DNA of 64,000 nucleotides from Microbacterium sp. (GTDB lineage Bacteria; Actinomycetota; Actinomycetes; Actinomycetales; Microbacteriaceae), in NCBI RefSeq assembly GCF_017305435.1, contig NZ_JAFKIP010000006.1, positions 186,001 through 250,000 on the forward strand, in the 5' to 3' direction. The position numbers and the translations under genes are program-made. This document shows, one piece after another, positions 7,838-17,569 of this stretch; position 1 is the stretch's first letter, and every line of letters starts with the position of its first letter. The notes under the pieces are model-generated. The model worked only from the letters and a program-made list of their open reading frames with translations. It was not told the origin of the DNA and did no database searches.

Positions 7838-9568
7838 ATGACCGGATCGGACGACGACACCCGGACGAGCCGTCGGGAGTTCCTTCGTCGCACCGGCATC
7901 GGCGCGGCGGGCCTCGCGATCGGCGGTTCGGCGACCGCCGCGATCACGACCGCCGCGACGGTGCATCCGCCGGAGTTCGCGCCGCTCACACCGCGTCACG
8001 CGCCCGGCTTCGACCATGTCGTCGTGCTCATGTTCGAGAACCGCAGCTTCGACAACGTGCTCGGCCACCTGTACTCGACTGCAGAGAAGTCGGCGGCGGA
8101 CTTCGACGGGATACCCCAGGGGTCGTACGCGAACGCGGCGCCCGACGGCAAGCCGATCGTGCCCTTCATCTACCAGGGCACGACCGACCAGATCATGCAG
8201 CAGCCGCAGCCCGACCCGGGCGAGACGTACCCGCACGTGAACACGCAGCTGTTCGGCATCATCGATCCCCCGACGAACGCGCAGCTGCTGCAGCATCCGA
8301 TGTCGGCGCCGTTCAACAATCCGCAGCCCGAACAGATGCCGACGAACGCCGGTTTCGTGCACGACTACATCGTCAACTACCGGCTGTCGAAGCGGCGCGA
8401 GCCGACTCCCGAGGAGTACCGCGTGGCGATGGGCGGCTTCAGCCCCGACATGCTGCCGGTGCTCTCGACGCTCGCGCGCGAGTTCGCCGTCTACGACAGG
8501 TGGTTCGCGGGGGTGCCGTCGCAGACGTTCTGCAACCGGTCGTTCTTCCACGCGTCGACCTCGCACGGATACGTCACCAATCACAACGGCGACGACTACG
8601 AGAAGTGGATAAACGCCCCCGCGACGCCCACGATCTTCAATCGCCTCGAAGAGGCCGGCATCCCCTGGCGCGTCTACTACGACCCGACTCAGCTCGTCTC
8701 GATGACCGGCATGCTGCACGCGTCGGTGCTGCGCCAGTACTGGAAGACGCACTTCCGTGACATGACGCAGTTCTACGACGACGTCGAAAACGGCAACCTC
8801 CCGGCGTACGCGTTCGTCGAGCCGCGGATGATCTTCAACCACAACGACATGCACCCGCCGTGGGGCGAGCTGCGCGACGGCGAGATCACGCTCGACGACG
8901 GCTCCACGCTGCAGCTCGACAACAGCGCCTACTCCGACGTCCGAGCGGGCGACAAGCTGCTGCAGGACATCTACGACGCGATCCGCACCTCGACCAGCGC
9001 GCAGGGCTCGAACGCGATGAACACGGCCCTCGTCGTGACGTTCGACGAACACGGCGGCACCTTCGATCACGTGCCGCCGCCATCGGCGACGCCCCCGACG
9101 ACGGGAGACGAGGGCGAGATGGGCTTCGCCTTCGACCGGCTCGGCGTCCGCGTCCCCGCGATCGTCGTGAGCGCCTACACGGCGGCGGGCAGCGTCATCC
9201 ACGACGAGATGCACCATGGCGCGATCATCAACACGCTGTGCCGGCAGCACGGGCTGAAGCCCTTGAACGCGCGGGATGCCGGGGCGAACCCGATCTACAA
9301 CGCCATCAACTCGGCGACGCCGCGCCAGCCGTACACCTGGCCGCGCCCGACCTCCCTGTGGAAGCCGCCGAACCCGGAAGCGATCGCCGAGCACACGACG
9401 AAGACCCACAAGCGGCGCCCGCTGACCTCCCCCGCACGCGGACTGCTGGGCCTGCTGATGTCGCAGTTCGACCGCGACGCGCACATCCCCAAGACGTACG
9501 GCGAAGCCTATGAAGCGCTGACGAAGTACGGCACGGGACTTTTCGGGACCAGGGACGACGCGGCCTGA
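7838..9568 (+). CDS. Tat-exported phosphoesterase (phospholipase C-like)
   Basis: 576 residues from the ATG at 7838 with a strong GAGGAGGTG ribosome site. The N-terminus has a twin-arginine signal (SRREFLRR then a Gly/Ala-rich core), so the enzyme is exported folded. It belongs to the phosphoesterase family PF04185 (non-haemolytic phospholipase C, acid phosphatase AcpA): the metal and nucleophile motif [16 protein letters not shown] near residue 65 and the C-terminal metal motif [12 protein letters not shown] are both intact. Likely roles are phospholipid or phosphate-ester hydrolysis at the cell surface for phosphate supply; the exact substrate cannot be read from the sequence. It stands alone, 16 bp upstream of the aminotransferase. 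Confidence 0.9.
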   Translation: MTGSDDDTRTSRREFLRRTGIGAAGLAIGGSATAAITTAATVHPPEFAPLTPRHAPGFDHVVVLMFENRSFDNVLGHLYSTAEKSAADFDGIPQGSYANAAPDGKPIVPFIYQGTTDQIMQQPQPDPGETYPHVNTQLFGIIDPPTNAQLLQHPMSAPFNNPQPEQMPTNAGFVHDYIVNYRLSKRREPTPEEYRVAMGGFSPDMLPVLSTLAREFAVYDRWFAGVPSQTFCNRSFFHASTSHGYVTNHNGDDYEKWINAPATPTIFNRLEEAGIPWRVYYDPTQLVSMTGMLHASVLRQYWKTHFRDMTQFYDDVENGNLPAYAFVEPRMIFNHNDMHPPWGELRDGEITLDDGSTLQLDNSAYSDVRAGDKLLQDIYDAIRTSTSAQGSNAMNTALVVTFDEHGGTFDHVPPPSATPPTTGDEGEMGFAFDRLGVRVPAIVVSAYTAAGSVIHDEMHHGAIINTLCRQHGLKPLNARDAGANPIYNAINSATPRQPYTWPRPTSLWKPPNPEAIAEHTTKTHKRRPLTSPARGLLGLLMSQFDRDAHIPKTYGEAYEALTKYGTGLFGTRDDAA

Positions 9569-9584
9569 CGGCTACGCTGTTCGT

Positions 9585-10784
9585 GTGACCGAACGCGCAC
9601 CGCTCTCCCGCAAACTCTCCGCCATCGCCGAGTCCGCGACCCTCAAGGTCGATGCGAAGGCGAAAGCGCTGAAGGCCGAGGGCAAGCCCGTCATCTCGTA
9701 TGCCGCCGGCGAGCCCGACTTCGCGACCCCGCAGTTCATCGTGGATGCCGCGGCCGAAGCCCTGCGCGACCCGGCGAACTTCCGCTACACCCCCGCCGCG
9801 GGCCTGCCCGTGCTGCGCGAGGCGATCGCCGCGAAGACCCTGCACGACTCGGGCCTCGAGGTCTCGCCCGCGCAGGTCATCGTCACCAACGGGGGCAAGC
9901 AGGCCGTGTACCAGGCGTTCCAGGCGGTGGTGAACCCCGGGGACGAGGTGCTGCTGCCGGCGCCGTACTGGACGACGTACCCCGAGGCGATCGCTCTGGC
10001 CGACGGCATCCCGGTGGAGGTCTTCGCCGGGGCGGACCAGGAGTACAAGGTCACCGTCGAGCAGCTCGAAGCCGCCCGCACCGAGAAGACGACGGTGCTC
10101 GTGTTCGTCTCGCCGTCGAACCCCACCGGGTCGGTGTACACGCCCGAGGAGACGCGGGCGATCGGCGAGTGGGCGCTCGAGCACGGCATCTGGGTGATCA
10201 GCGACGAGATCTACCAGAACCTCGTCTACGAGGGCGCGCGCGCCGCGTCGATCGTCGAGGCGGTCCCGGAGCTGGCCGGGCAGACGATCCTCGTCAACGG
10301 CGTCGCCAAGACCTACGCCATGACCGGCTGGCGTGTGGGCTGGATGGTCGGCCCCGCCGACGCGATCAAGGTCGCCGGCAACCTCCAGTCGCACCTGTCG
10401 TCGAACGTGAACAACATCGCGCAGCGCGCGGCGCTCGCAGCGCTCACGGGGCCGCAGACCGAAGCAGAGCAGATGCGCCAGGCGTTCGACCGGCGCCGCA
10501 AGGTGATCGTGGCGGAGCTCGCCAAGATCCCCGGTGTGACGGTGCCGAACCCGCTCGGCGCGTTCTACGTCTATCCCGACGTGACGGGCCTGCTCGGCCG
10601 CGAGTGGGCGGGTCGCCGGGTGACGTCGTCGCTCGAACTCGCCGACCTCATCCTCGACGAGGCGGAGGTCGCGGTCGTGCCGGGCGAGGCGTTCGGCCCG
10701 TCGGGCTACCTGCGTCTGTCGTACGCGCTCGGCGACGACCAGCTGCTCGAAGGCGTACAGCGCCTCCAGCACCTGTTCGCCTGA
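9585..10784 (+). CDS. aspC: pyridoxal-phosphate aminotransferase (aspartate aminotransferase type)
   Basis: 399 residues from a GTG at 9585. Fold-type I class I/II aminotransferase: [15 protein letters not shown] at the N-terminus, [12 protein letters not shown] in the middle, the lysine motif [16 protein letters not shown] whose Lys forms the internal aldimine, and the C-terminal [13 protein letters not shown] with the substrate-carboxylate arginine. The length and motifs match the broad aspartate/aromatic aminotransferase group in actinobacteria. The likely reaction is aspartate plus 2-oxoglutarate to oxaloacetate plus glutamate in the cytosol; side activity with other amino acids is possible. 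Confidence 0.92.
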   Translation: MTERAPLSRKLSAIAESATLKVDAKAKALKAEGKPVISYAAGEPDFATPQFIVDAAAEALRDPANFRYTPAAGLPVLREAIAAKTLHDSGLEVSPAQVIVTNGGKQAVYQAFQAVVNPGDEVLLPAPYWTTYPEAIALADGIPVEVFAGADQEYKVTVEQLEAARTEKTTVLVFVSPSNPTGSVYTPEETRAIGEWALEHGIWVISDEIYQNLVYEGARAASIVEAVPELAGQTILVNGVAKTYAMTGWRVGWMVGPADAIKVAGNLQSHLSSNVNNIAQRAALAALTGPQTEAEQMRQAFDRRRKVIVAELAKIPGVTVPNPLGAFYVYPDVTGLLGREWAGRRVTSSLELADLILDEAEVAVVPGEAFGPSGYLRLSYALGDDQLLEGVQRLQHLFA

Positions 10785-10826
10785 GCGCGGGCCGACGCGC
10801 TCGCCCGCTCGCCCCTCTCCCGCTCG

Positions 10827-11975
10827 CTACAGGTCGACGCCGACGAGGACCGGCTCGGGCTGCGGGATGAGACCGAACTCGCTCTGCACCCGCTGCTGGA
10901 TGTAGCGGGCGAGCTCGGCGATCTCCTCGGCCGTCGCGGCTCCGCGGTTGGTCAGCGCGAGAGCGTGCTTCGTGGACAGCCCGGCGCGCGAGCGCGGCAG
11001 GTGGAACCCCTTGCGGAGCCCGGAATGCTCGATGAGCCACGCCGCGCTGACCTTCACGTCGGGCTGCACGGACACCGGGGGCGGGACGTACCCGTCGTAG
11101 GACGCGAGCGGAATCACTCGGTCGGCGGCCTCGAGCGGCGCCGCAGTGGTCGAGACCGGCCAGCGCGGACACTCCGGCGGCAGCGTTCGAGCGAAGGATG
11201 CCGAGACGATGGCGTTCTGGAAGAACGAGCCCGCGCTGAACGTGTCCGGATCGGCGTCGTCGAGCACCATGCCCTTCCGGGCGCGGGTCGCCAGCACCGT
11301 CTCGCGCACCCAGGCGAGCGTCACTCCCTCACCCTCCGCGACGCCGAGCGCCTGCCGCAGCTGCGCACCGGAGAGAGCGAACGGACCGTGGCCGACCTCG
11401 CGCAGCTCGAGCGTCACCGACAGCACAACCGCCCGGCGCACCGCGACCGACCCGTAGTGGTTCTTCAGGACCGACGTGCGAAAGCCGAGGCCGAGCTCCG
11501 CGGCGGACACGACGGAGACATCCCCCGTGGACTCGTCGATCAGCTCGACCTCGACGAGCGTCTCGACGATCTCCTGCCCGTATGCACCGATGTTCTGCAC
11601 GGGCGCAGCTCCCACCGTCCCGGGGATTCCGGACATCGCGACGATCCCCGACAGGCCCTCCGAAGCCGCGTACGCGACGAGGTCGTCCCAGCCGTGACCG
11701 GCCTCGACGCGGAGGCGCACCCAGCCCTCGCGCGGCGAGGGCAGCCGCTCGATACCGCTCGTGCGGACGAGCACGACGGTGCCGTCGAACTCCTCGTCGC
11801 CGACGAGCAGGTTCGAGCCGCCGCCGACGACCAGCCAGTCGTCGCCGCTCGCCCAGGTATCGCGCAGCGCGGCGACGAGATCGTCCCGCGTCCGCGCCTC
11901 GATCATCCGGCGTGGCCGGCCGCCGACGCGCAGCGTCGTGAGCTCGGCGAGCGGGATCGGAGCGATCTCGGGCAC
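10827..11975 (-). CDS. murB: UDP-N-acetylmuramate dehydrogenase
   Basis: 382 residues. It reduces UDP-GlcNAc-enolpyruvate to UDP-MurNAc with NADPH and FAD in peptidoglycan precursor synthesis. The FAD-binding segment VVGGGSNLLVGDEEFDG and the GLSGIVAMSGIPGTVGAAP loop are typical, as is NIGAYGQEI. The catalytic serine segment is FSAGSFFQNA and the C-terminus has AAWLIEHSGLRKGF. It is the last gene of a minus-strand run, one base after the hadB-like gene, so the three are almost certainly co-transcribed; hadA-hadB-murB is a recurring actinobacterial arrangement. Confidence 0.97.
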   Translation of the reverse strand: MPEIAPIPLAELTTLRVGGRPRRMIEARTRDDLVAALRDTWASGDDWLVVGGGSNLLVGDEEFDGTVVLVRTSGIERLPSPREGWVRLRVEAGHGWDDLVAYAASEGLSGIVAMSGIPGTVGAAPVQNIGAYGQEIVETLVEVELIDESTGDVSVVSAAELGLGFRTSVLKNHYGSVAVRRAVVLSVTLELREVGHGPFALSGAQLRQALGVAEGEGVTLAWVRETVLATRARKGMVLDDADPDTFSAGSFFQNAIVSASFARTLPPECPRWPVSTTAAPLEAADRVIPLASYDGYVPPPVSVQPDVKVSAAWLIEHSGLRKGFHLPRSRAGLSTKHALALTNRGAATAEEIAELARYIQQRVQSEFGLIPQPEPVLVGVDL

Positions 11976-11976
11976 G

Positions 11977-12399
11977 TCAGCCGTCCAGGCGGACGCGCAC
12001 CTGAGCCTTGCCGAGCACGGTCGTCTCGGCCGCCGTCACGGTGAGGTCGATGCGGGCCTCGGCATCCGTCACGGCGCCGACGGTCGCGACGATCGTGAGG
12101 TCGGCGCCGTCCTCGGCATCCACGACGACGGGCCGCGTGAAGCGGACGCCGTACTCGAGAATGCGTCCGGCGTCGCCGAGCCAGGGCACGATCGTCTCGA
12201 CCGCGAGGCCCATCGTCAGCATGCCGTGCGCGAGGACGCCCGGGAGCCCCACCGCCGCAGCGATGTCGTCGCGGTAGTGGATCGGGTTGAAGTCGCCCGA
12301 TGCTCCCGCGTACCGCACGAGCGCCTCGCGGGTGAGGTGGACGGACCGCTCGGCGACGACGTCGCCGACGGAGAGGGAAGCCGCGGTGAGGGCGCTCAC
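11977..12399 (-). CDS. MaoC-family (3R)-hydroxyacyl dehydratase, HadB-like
   Basis: 140 residues from a GTG at 12399. Single hot-dog domain with the hydratase-2 motif YAGASGDFNPIHYRDD, where Asp and His are the catalytic pair, followed by GVLAHGMLTMGL. The stop of the preceding gene overlaps this start (GTGA), as expected for two chains of one enzyme translated together. In mycobacteria HadAB dehydrates 3-hydroxyacyl intermediates of FAS-II; in Microbacteriaceae, which lack mycolic acids, the partner pathway is less clear and may be ordinary fatty-acid modification. Confidence 0.9.
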   Translation of the reverse strand: MSALTAASLSVGDVVAERSVHLTREALVRYAGASGDFNPIHYRDDIAAAVGLPGVLAHGMLTMGLAVETIVPWLGDAGRILEYGVRFTRPVVVDAEDGADLTIVATVGAVTDAEARIDLTVTAAETTVLGKAQVRVRLDG

Positions 12400-12845
12400 G
12401 CCACCTCACCTCCGATCAGCAGCACGGAAGTCGCGGTGACGACGTGCGCTCCCGAGGCATCCGTGATCTCGGTCTCGCTCGTGACCATCGCACCCTTGCC
12501 GAACGGGCGCACCTTCGTCACGCGCAGCTCCCCGACGAGCTCATCGCCCGCGACGATCGGGCGCGAGTAGTGGAAGCGCTGCTCAGCGTGCACCGTCTGC
12601 TCCAGCGCGATGCCGGAGTCGGGCTCGGCGAGCAGCTGCTGCAGGGTGAGGTCCTGGATGACCATCGCGAAGGTCGGCGGCGCGACGACGTCGGCGTACC
12701 CGAGCTGCTGTGCGGCGGCGGGATCGACGTGCTGCGGGTCGGTCGCGAAGACGGCACGCGCGAACTCGCGCACCTTCTCACGCCCGACGAGGTAGGGGGC
12801 GGTCGGGGCGAAGGCGCGGCCGACCAGCTCGGGGTTCACGGACAC
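12396..12845 (-). CDS. FAS1-like/HadA-type dehydratase subunit
   Basis: 149 residues from a GTG at 12845. It matches the N-terminal MaoC-like (FAS1 dehydratase) family: LVGREKVREFARAVFATDPQ near the start, VVAPPTFAMVIQDL, and EQRFHYSRPIVAGDELVGEL in the core helix and sheet. HadA proteins lack the Asp/His pair and provide substrate binding for HadB. It overlaps the HadB-like gene by four bases. The upstream gap to the TauE/SafE gene is only 40 bp, so it may belong to a longer transcript. Confidence 0.9.
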   Translation of the reverse strand: MSVNPELVGRAFAPTAPYLVGREKVREFARAVFATDPQHVDPAAAQQLGYADVVAPPTFAMVIQDLTLQQLLAEPDSGIALEQTVHAEQRFHYSRPIVAGDELVGELRVTKVRPFGKGAMVTSETEITDASGAHVVTATSVLLIGGEVA

Positions 12846-12885
12846 CTGTCAATCCTACCGAGCCGGGCCGGACGTCACTTCTCGG

Positions 12886-13686
12886 CTACTTCGCGGTGCG
12901 CCGGGAGCGGAGCGCCCGCACCGCCATCTGCGTCGCGATGAAGACGATGAACACCGCGAAGAGGATGTTGGCCGCGAGCGGGTCGAGGAGCGTCGCGATC
13001 CACGCTCCGAGCGCCGTCGTCGTACAGGCGGCGACGCCGATCAGGGCGGCAGCGGGCAGGTCGACGTTGCTGCGGCGGAGGTTCCCGATCGTGCCCGAGA
13101 TCGCGGTCGGGATCATCATGAGCAGCGACGTCCCCTTCGCGATGAGATCGCTCGTGCCGAACAGCAGGATGAGCGCCGGGACGACGACGATCCCCCCGCC
13201 GACACCGAGAAGGCCCGAGAGGATGCCGGTGATGAGACCCAGGACGACCAGCCCGGGCCCCGTGATCCAGGTGACCTCGAGGCTCGCGTTCCGCGAGGGG
13301 ATGACGATGAAGAGCATCACGACGACGACGGCGAGGAAGGCGATGAAGCCCCATCGGATCACGGCGACGGGCAGCTTGTGCAGCAGCCACGTGCCGATCT
13401 GTGCCCCCGCCACGGAGCCGATCGCGAGGATCAGCGCCGGGATCCAGGCGACCGAGTCGTGCACGGCGTACGAGATCACGCCGACGGCCGCCGTCGGCAC
13501 GATCGCGGCGAGCGACGTGCCGGAGGCGAGCTTCTGACCGAACGCGAGGATCAGCACGAGCATCGGCACGATGACGGTGCCGCCGCCGACCCCGAAGAGC
13601 CCCGAGAGGAGACCCGCCGCGAGGCCGACACCGATGCACGAGAGGACGAACCGGGGTGTGCGGCGTCCGGCCGGAGCAGCGTTCAC
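12886..13686 (-). CDS. TauE/SafE (TSUP) family membrane permease
   Basis: 266 residues from a GTG at 13686, overlapping the ABC gene stop by four bases. It has eight predicted membrane helices in two halves, each opening with the family's glycine-rich motif: GLLSGLFGVGGGTVIVPMLV and later GILSGLLGVGGGIVVVPALI. TSUP proteins export sulfite, sulfoacetate or related organic anions, or import them. The substrate cannot be predicted here. Tight coupling to the ABC exporter genes suggests shared expression, perhaps in a stress-export unit, though chance adjacency is possible. Confidence 0.92.
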   Translation of the reverse strand: MNAAPAGRRTPRFVLSCIGVGLAAGLLSGLFGVGGGTVIVPMLVLILAFGQKLASGTSLAAIVPTAAVGVISYAVHDSVAWIPALILAIGSVAGAQIGTWLLHKLPVAVIRWGFIAFLAVVVVMLFIVIPSRNASLEVTWITGPGLVVLGLITGILSGLLGVGGGIVVVPALILLFGTSDLIAKGTSLLMMIPTAISGTIGNLRRSNVDLPAAALIGVAACTTTALGAWIATLLDPLAANILFAVFIVFIATQMAVRALRSRRTAK

Positions 13687-15746
13687 TCCCGAACCTCCGT
13701 GGCACCGGCGTCCGCGACACCGGCATCCGTGGCACCGGCCTCGACGGATTCCTCCTCCGTCGCCGCGCGCTCGAACTGCGCGCGGTAGAGGCGCCAGTAT
13801 GCGCCCTCGGCGGCGATGAGCTCCTCGTGCGTGCCCTTCTCGACGATATCGCCGTGCTCCATCACGAGGATGAGGTCGGCGTCGCGGATCGTCGAGAGGC
13901 GATGCGCGATGACGAACGATGTGCGCCCCTCGCGCAGCGCCGCCATCGCGTGCTGCAGGAGGAGTTCGGTACGGGTGTCGACAGAGCTCGTCGCCTCATC
14001 GAGGATGAGCACGCTCGGGGATGCCACGAACGCACGCGCGATCGTCAGCAGCTGCTTCTCCCCGGCGGAGACGTTCGCCGCATCCTCGTCGAGGACCGTG
14101 TCGTACCCGTCCGGGAGCGTGTGGACGAACCGGTCGACGCGCGTCGCGACGGCGGCTTCATAGATCTCGACGTCGGAGGCGGCCTCGTTGCCATAGCGGA
14201 TGTTCTCCCGGATGGTGCCGGCGAACAGCCACGGGTCCTGCAGCACCATGCCGGTGCGCGAGCGGACATCGTCGCGCGTCAGTTCGGCGATGTCCTGCCC
14301 GTCGAGGAGGATCCGCCCGCCGTCGAGCTCGTAGAACCGCATGAGCAGGTTCACGAGCGTCGTCTTCCCGGCGCCGGTGGGGCCGACGATCGCGACCGTC
14401 TGGCCCGGCTCGACGCGGAACGACAGGTCGCGGATGAGCGGCTTGTCGGGCGCGTAGCCGAAGGCGACGTGCTCGAACTCGATGACGCCGGGGCCGTCCT
14501 CGAGCGCGGGCGCGCCCTCGGCATCCGGCTCCTGCTCCGGCTCGTCGAGCAGCTCGAAGACGCGCTCGGCCGACGCCGTGCCGGACTGCACGACCGCCGC
14601 CATGCCGCCCAGCTCGCTCAGCGGCTGCGTGAACTGCTGCGAGTACTGGATGAAGGCCTGCACATCGCCCAGACGCAACTGGCCGGATGCGACCATGAGG
14701 CCGCCGAGCACGGCGATGCCGACGTAGCTGAGTGAACCGATGAACATCATCGCGGGCATCATGAGCCCGGAGAGGAACTGCGCCTTGAACGCCGCCTGGT
14801 AGAGCTCCTCGTTCTCCTCCTGGAACTTCGCGCGCGAGTCCTCCTCGCGGCCGAAGACGCGCACGAGCGCGTGACCCGAGAAGGACTCCTCCACGCGTGC
14901 GTTGAGCCGGCCGACCTTGCGCCACTGCGCCGAGAAGGCCTTCTGCGACTTCGGCCCGATGATGCCGAACACGACCGCCATGAGCGGCAGGGCGACGAGT
15001 GCGACGATCGCCAGCTGCCACGAGATCGAGAACATCATGACGAGGACGCCGACGACGGTCAGGATGTTCGTGACGGCCGTCGACAGCGACTGCTGCATCG
15101 TCTGGGTGATGTTGTCGATGTCGTTCGTGACCCGCGAGATGAGCTCGCCGCGCTGCACACGGTCGAAGTACGACAGGGGCAGTCGGTTGATCTTCGCCTC
15201 GACGTCCTCGCGCAGACGCCACATCGTACGGACCATGATGATGTTGATGACGTACCCCTGCAGCCACGTCAGCACCGCCGAGACGATGTAGATCGCCATG
15301 ACGGCGATGAGCACCCACTTGAGCCGCTCGAAGTCGACGCCCGCACCGACCTGGAAGTTCTGCATCGCCGCGACGATGTTCGCGATGTCGTTCTGGCCCG
15401 CCGCGCGCAGGGCGTCGACGACCTGAGCCTGCGTCGTGCCGGCGGGGAACTGCCCGCCGAGGGCCGCGGAGACGACGCCCTCGAAGATGACGTTCGTCGC
15501 CTCGCCGAGCACCTTCGGGGCGATCACGGCGAGGACGACGCCGATCGCGCCCAGCACCGAGACGAAGGCGAACCACCACTTGTACGGCCCGAGGAGGCCG
15601 ATCATGCGGGCGAAGCTCTGCCGGAAGTTCGCGGCCTTGCCCGGCGCGACCGAGTCCCAGTCGCCCGAGTTCTGCCGGGCCTGCTCGGCGAGTTCGAGTT
15701 CGTAGCGCTCCTCTTCGGAGAGGGCGGCGGTGTTGGGGGCGCTCAT
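13683..15746 (-). CDS. ABC exporter half-transporter, consensus-site subunit
   Basis: 687 residues. Six-helix exporter domain (residues about 60-400) followed by a nucleotide-binding domain with Walker A GPTGAGKTTLVNLL, Q-loop VLQDPWLFAGTIREN, signature NVSAGEKQLLTIARAF, and Walker B VLILDEATSSVD with the catalytic Glu. It pairs with the next upstream gene, whose Walker B has Asp instead of Glu. That asymmetry is the mark of heterodimeric type IV exporters such as TM287/288 and LmrCD, which expel drugs or lipids. The C-terminus carries an extra Ala/Glu-rich tail of about 40 residues. It overlaps both neighbours by four bases. Confidence 0.93.
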   Translation of the reverse strand: MSAPNTAALSEEERYELELAEQARQNSGDWDSVAPGKAANFRQSFARMIGLLGPYKWWFAFVSVLGAIGVVLAVIAPKVLGEATNVIFEGVVSAALGGQFPAGTTQAQVVDALRAAGQNDIANIVAAMQNFQVGAGVDFERLKWVLIAVMAIYIVSAVLTWLQGYVINIIMVRTMWRLREDVEAKINRLPLSYFDRVQRGELISRVTNDIDNITQTMQQSLSTAVTNILTVVGVLVMMFSISWQLAIVALVALPLMAVVFGIIGPKSQKAFSAQWRKVGRLNARVEESFSGHALVRVFGREEDSRAKFQEENEELYQAAFKAQFLSGLMMPAMMFIGSLSYVGIAVLGGLMVASGQLRLGDVQAFIQYSQQFTQPLSELGGMAAVVQSGTASAERVFELLDEPEQEPDAEGAPALEDGPGVIEFEHVAFGYAPDKPLIRDLSFRVEPGQTVAIVGPTGAGKTTLVNLLMRFYELDGGRILLDGQDIAELTRDDVRSRTGMVLQDPWLFAGTIRENIRYGNEAASDVEIYEAAVATRVDRFVHTLPDGYDTVLDEDAANVSAGEKQLLTIARAFVASPSVLILDEATSSVDTRTELLLQHAMAALREGRTSFVIAHRLSTIRDADLILVMEHGDIVEKGTHEELIAAEGAYWRLYRAQFERAATEEESVEAGATDAGVADAGATEVRE

Positions 15747-17470
15747 GCGTCTACTCCGAGCTGCGACTCGACGATCTCACGGTAGGTGTCGCTCGTGGCG
15801 AGGAGCTCGGCGTGCGTACCCGCGCCGACCATGTGCCCGTCATCGAGCACGATGATGCGGTCGGCGTCGACGACCGTCGAGATACGCTGTGCGACGACGA
15901 TCTTGGTCACCTCGGGCAGTTCCCGCCAGAGCGCCTGACGGAGCCGGGCATCGGTCGCGACGTCGAGCGCCGAGAACGAGTCGTCGAAGACGAGGATGTC
16001 GGGGCGGTGCACGATCGCGCGCGCGATCGACAGCCGCTGCCGCTGACCGCCGGAGACGTTCGTGCCGCCCTGCGCGATGCGCGCGTCGAGCCCGCCGGGC
16101 ATCTCCGCGACGAAGTCCTTGCCCTGGGCGATCTCGAGCGCCCGCCACAGCTCGTCATCGGTGGCGTCCTCACGCCCGAAGCGCAGATTGGATGCCACGG
16201 TGCCGGTGAACAGGAACGCCTTCTGCGGAACGTAGCCGATCCCCTGCCACATGCGGTCGAGGTCCGCATCGCGCACGTCGACGCCGCCGACGCGGACGAC
16301 TCCTCCCGTCACGTCGAACAGGCGCGGGATGAGGGAGACGAGCGTCGTCTTGCCCGCGCCGGTCGACCCGACGATCGCGACCGTCTCGCCGGCATCCGCG
16401 CGGAAGGAGACGCCCGCGAGGACAGGGGCCTCCGCGCCCGGGTAGGTGAAGGACACATCGTCGAAGACGACGGTGCCGGGTGCCGGGAACCGCGTGACGG
16501 GATCGGCGGGGCGTGCGAGCGCGTCTGTCGACTCGAGCACTTCGCCGATGCGGTCGGCCGAGACGGCGGCGCGCGGGATCATGATCGTCATGAAGGTCGC
16601 CATCAGCACGCCCATGAGGATCTGACCGACGTACTGCATGAACGCGAAGAGCGTGCCGATCTGGACGTGCCCGGCATCGACCTGGATGCCGCCGAACCAG
16701 ATGACGCCCACGACGGTGATGTTCAGCACGAGCATCGCGAGCGGGAACATGATGACGAACAGCGACCCGACCTTGCGCCCGACGATCATGATGTCGGTGT
16801 TCGCGACGCGGAAGCGGGCCTCCTCGATGCGCTCGCGCACGAACGCGCGGACGACCCGCACTCCCGTGAGCTGCTCGCGCATCACCCGGTTCACGCCGTC
16901 GAGCTTGCCCTGGTACTGACGGAAGAGCGGCACCATGCGACTGATGATGGCGACGGCGATGATCAGGAGCACGGGCACCGCGACCGCGATGAGCCAGCTG
17001 AGCCCGACGTCCTGCTGCAGCGCCATGATGATGCCGCCGATCGCGAGCAGGGGCGCGGTGACGAGCATCGTCGCGCCCATCATCGCGAGCATCTGCACCT
17101 GCTGGACGTCGTTCGTGTTGCGCGTGATGAGCGTCCCCGCACCGAAGGTCGACACCTCCCGCTCGGAGAATCCGCTCACCTTCTCGTAGACGTCGCGGCG
17201 GATGTCACGCCCGACGCTCATCGCGGCCCGCGCGGCGAAGTACGTCGCGATGACGGATGCCACGATCTGCCCGAGGGCGATCGCGAGCATGAACACGCCG
17301 CGCGACCAGATGTAGCCGGTGTCGCCGGCGGCGACGCCGTGGTCGATGATGTCGGCGTTCAGCCGCGGCAGGTAGAGGGAGGCCATGGCGGAGGCGAACT
17401 GGAAGACCAGCACCCCCGCGAGCCACCACGGGTACGTCCGCAGATAGCGGACGAGGATCTTTCCGAGCAT
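15743..17470 (-). CDS. ABC exporter half-transporter, degenerate-site subunit
   Basis: 575 residues from the ATG at 17470 with a CGGAGAA ribosome site. It has a six-helix membrane domain, then a nucleotide-binding domain with Walker A GSTGAGKTTLVSLIPRLFDV, signature NVSGGQRQRLSIARAIVHRP, and Walker B DILVFDDSFSALD. The residue after the Walker B Asp is Asp, not Glu, so this chain contributes the non-hydrolysing site of a heterodimer. First gene of an apparent run down to murB. The substrate is unknown; the closest characterised relatives export drugs and lipid-like molecules. Confidence 0.93.
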   Translation of the reverse strand: MLGKILVRYLRTYPWWLAGVLVFQFASAMASLYLPRLNADIIDHGVAAGDTGYIWSRGVFMLAIALGQIVASVIATYFAARAAMSVGRDIRRDVYEKVSGFSEREVSTFGAGTLITRNTNDVQQVQMLAMMGATMLVTAPLLAIGGIIMALQQDVGLSWLIAVAVPVLLIIAVAIISRMVPLFRQYQGKLDGVNRVMREQLTGVRVVRAFVRERIEEARFRVANTDIMIVGRKVGSLFVIMFPLAMLVLNITVVGVIWFGGIQVDAGHVQIGTLFAFMQYVGQILMGVLMATFMTIMIPRAAVSADRIGEVLESTDALARPADPVTRFPAPGTVVFDDVSFTYPGAEAPVLAGVSFRADAGETVAIVGSTGAGKTTLVSLIPRLFDVTGGVVRVGGVDVRDADLDRMWQGIGYVPQKAFLFTGTVASNLRFGREDATDDELWRALEIAQGKDFVAEMPGGLDARIAQGGTNVSGGQRQRLSIARAIVHRPDILVFDDSFSALDVATDARLRQALWRELPEVTKIVVAQRISTVVDADRIIVLDDGHMVGAGTHAELLATSDTYREIVESQLGVDA

Positions 17471-17569
17471 GCGCGTTCTCCGGTGGAGGTGGAGTGGGAA
17501 CGGTCCATGCTATCGCCGGGCTCCGACATGACGTGTGGCGGGGTCGCCCGCGGCGGGGGCTGCGGGCGG

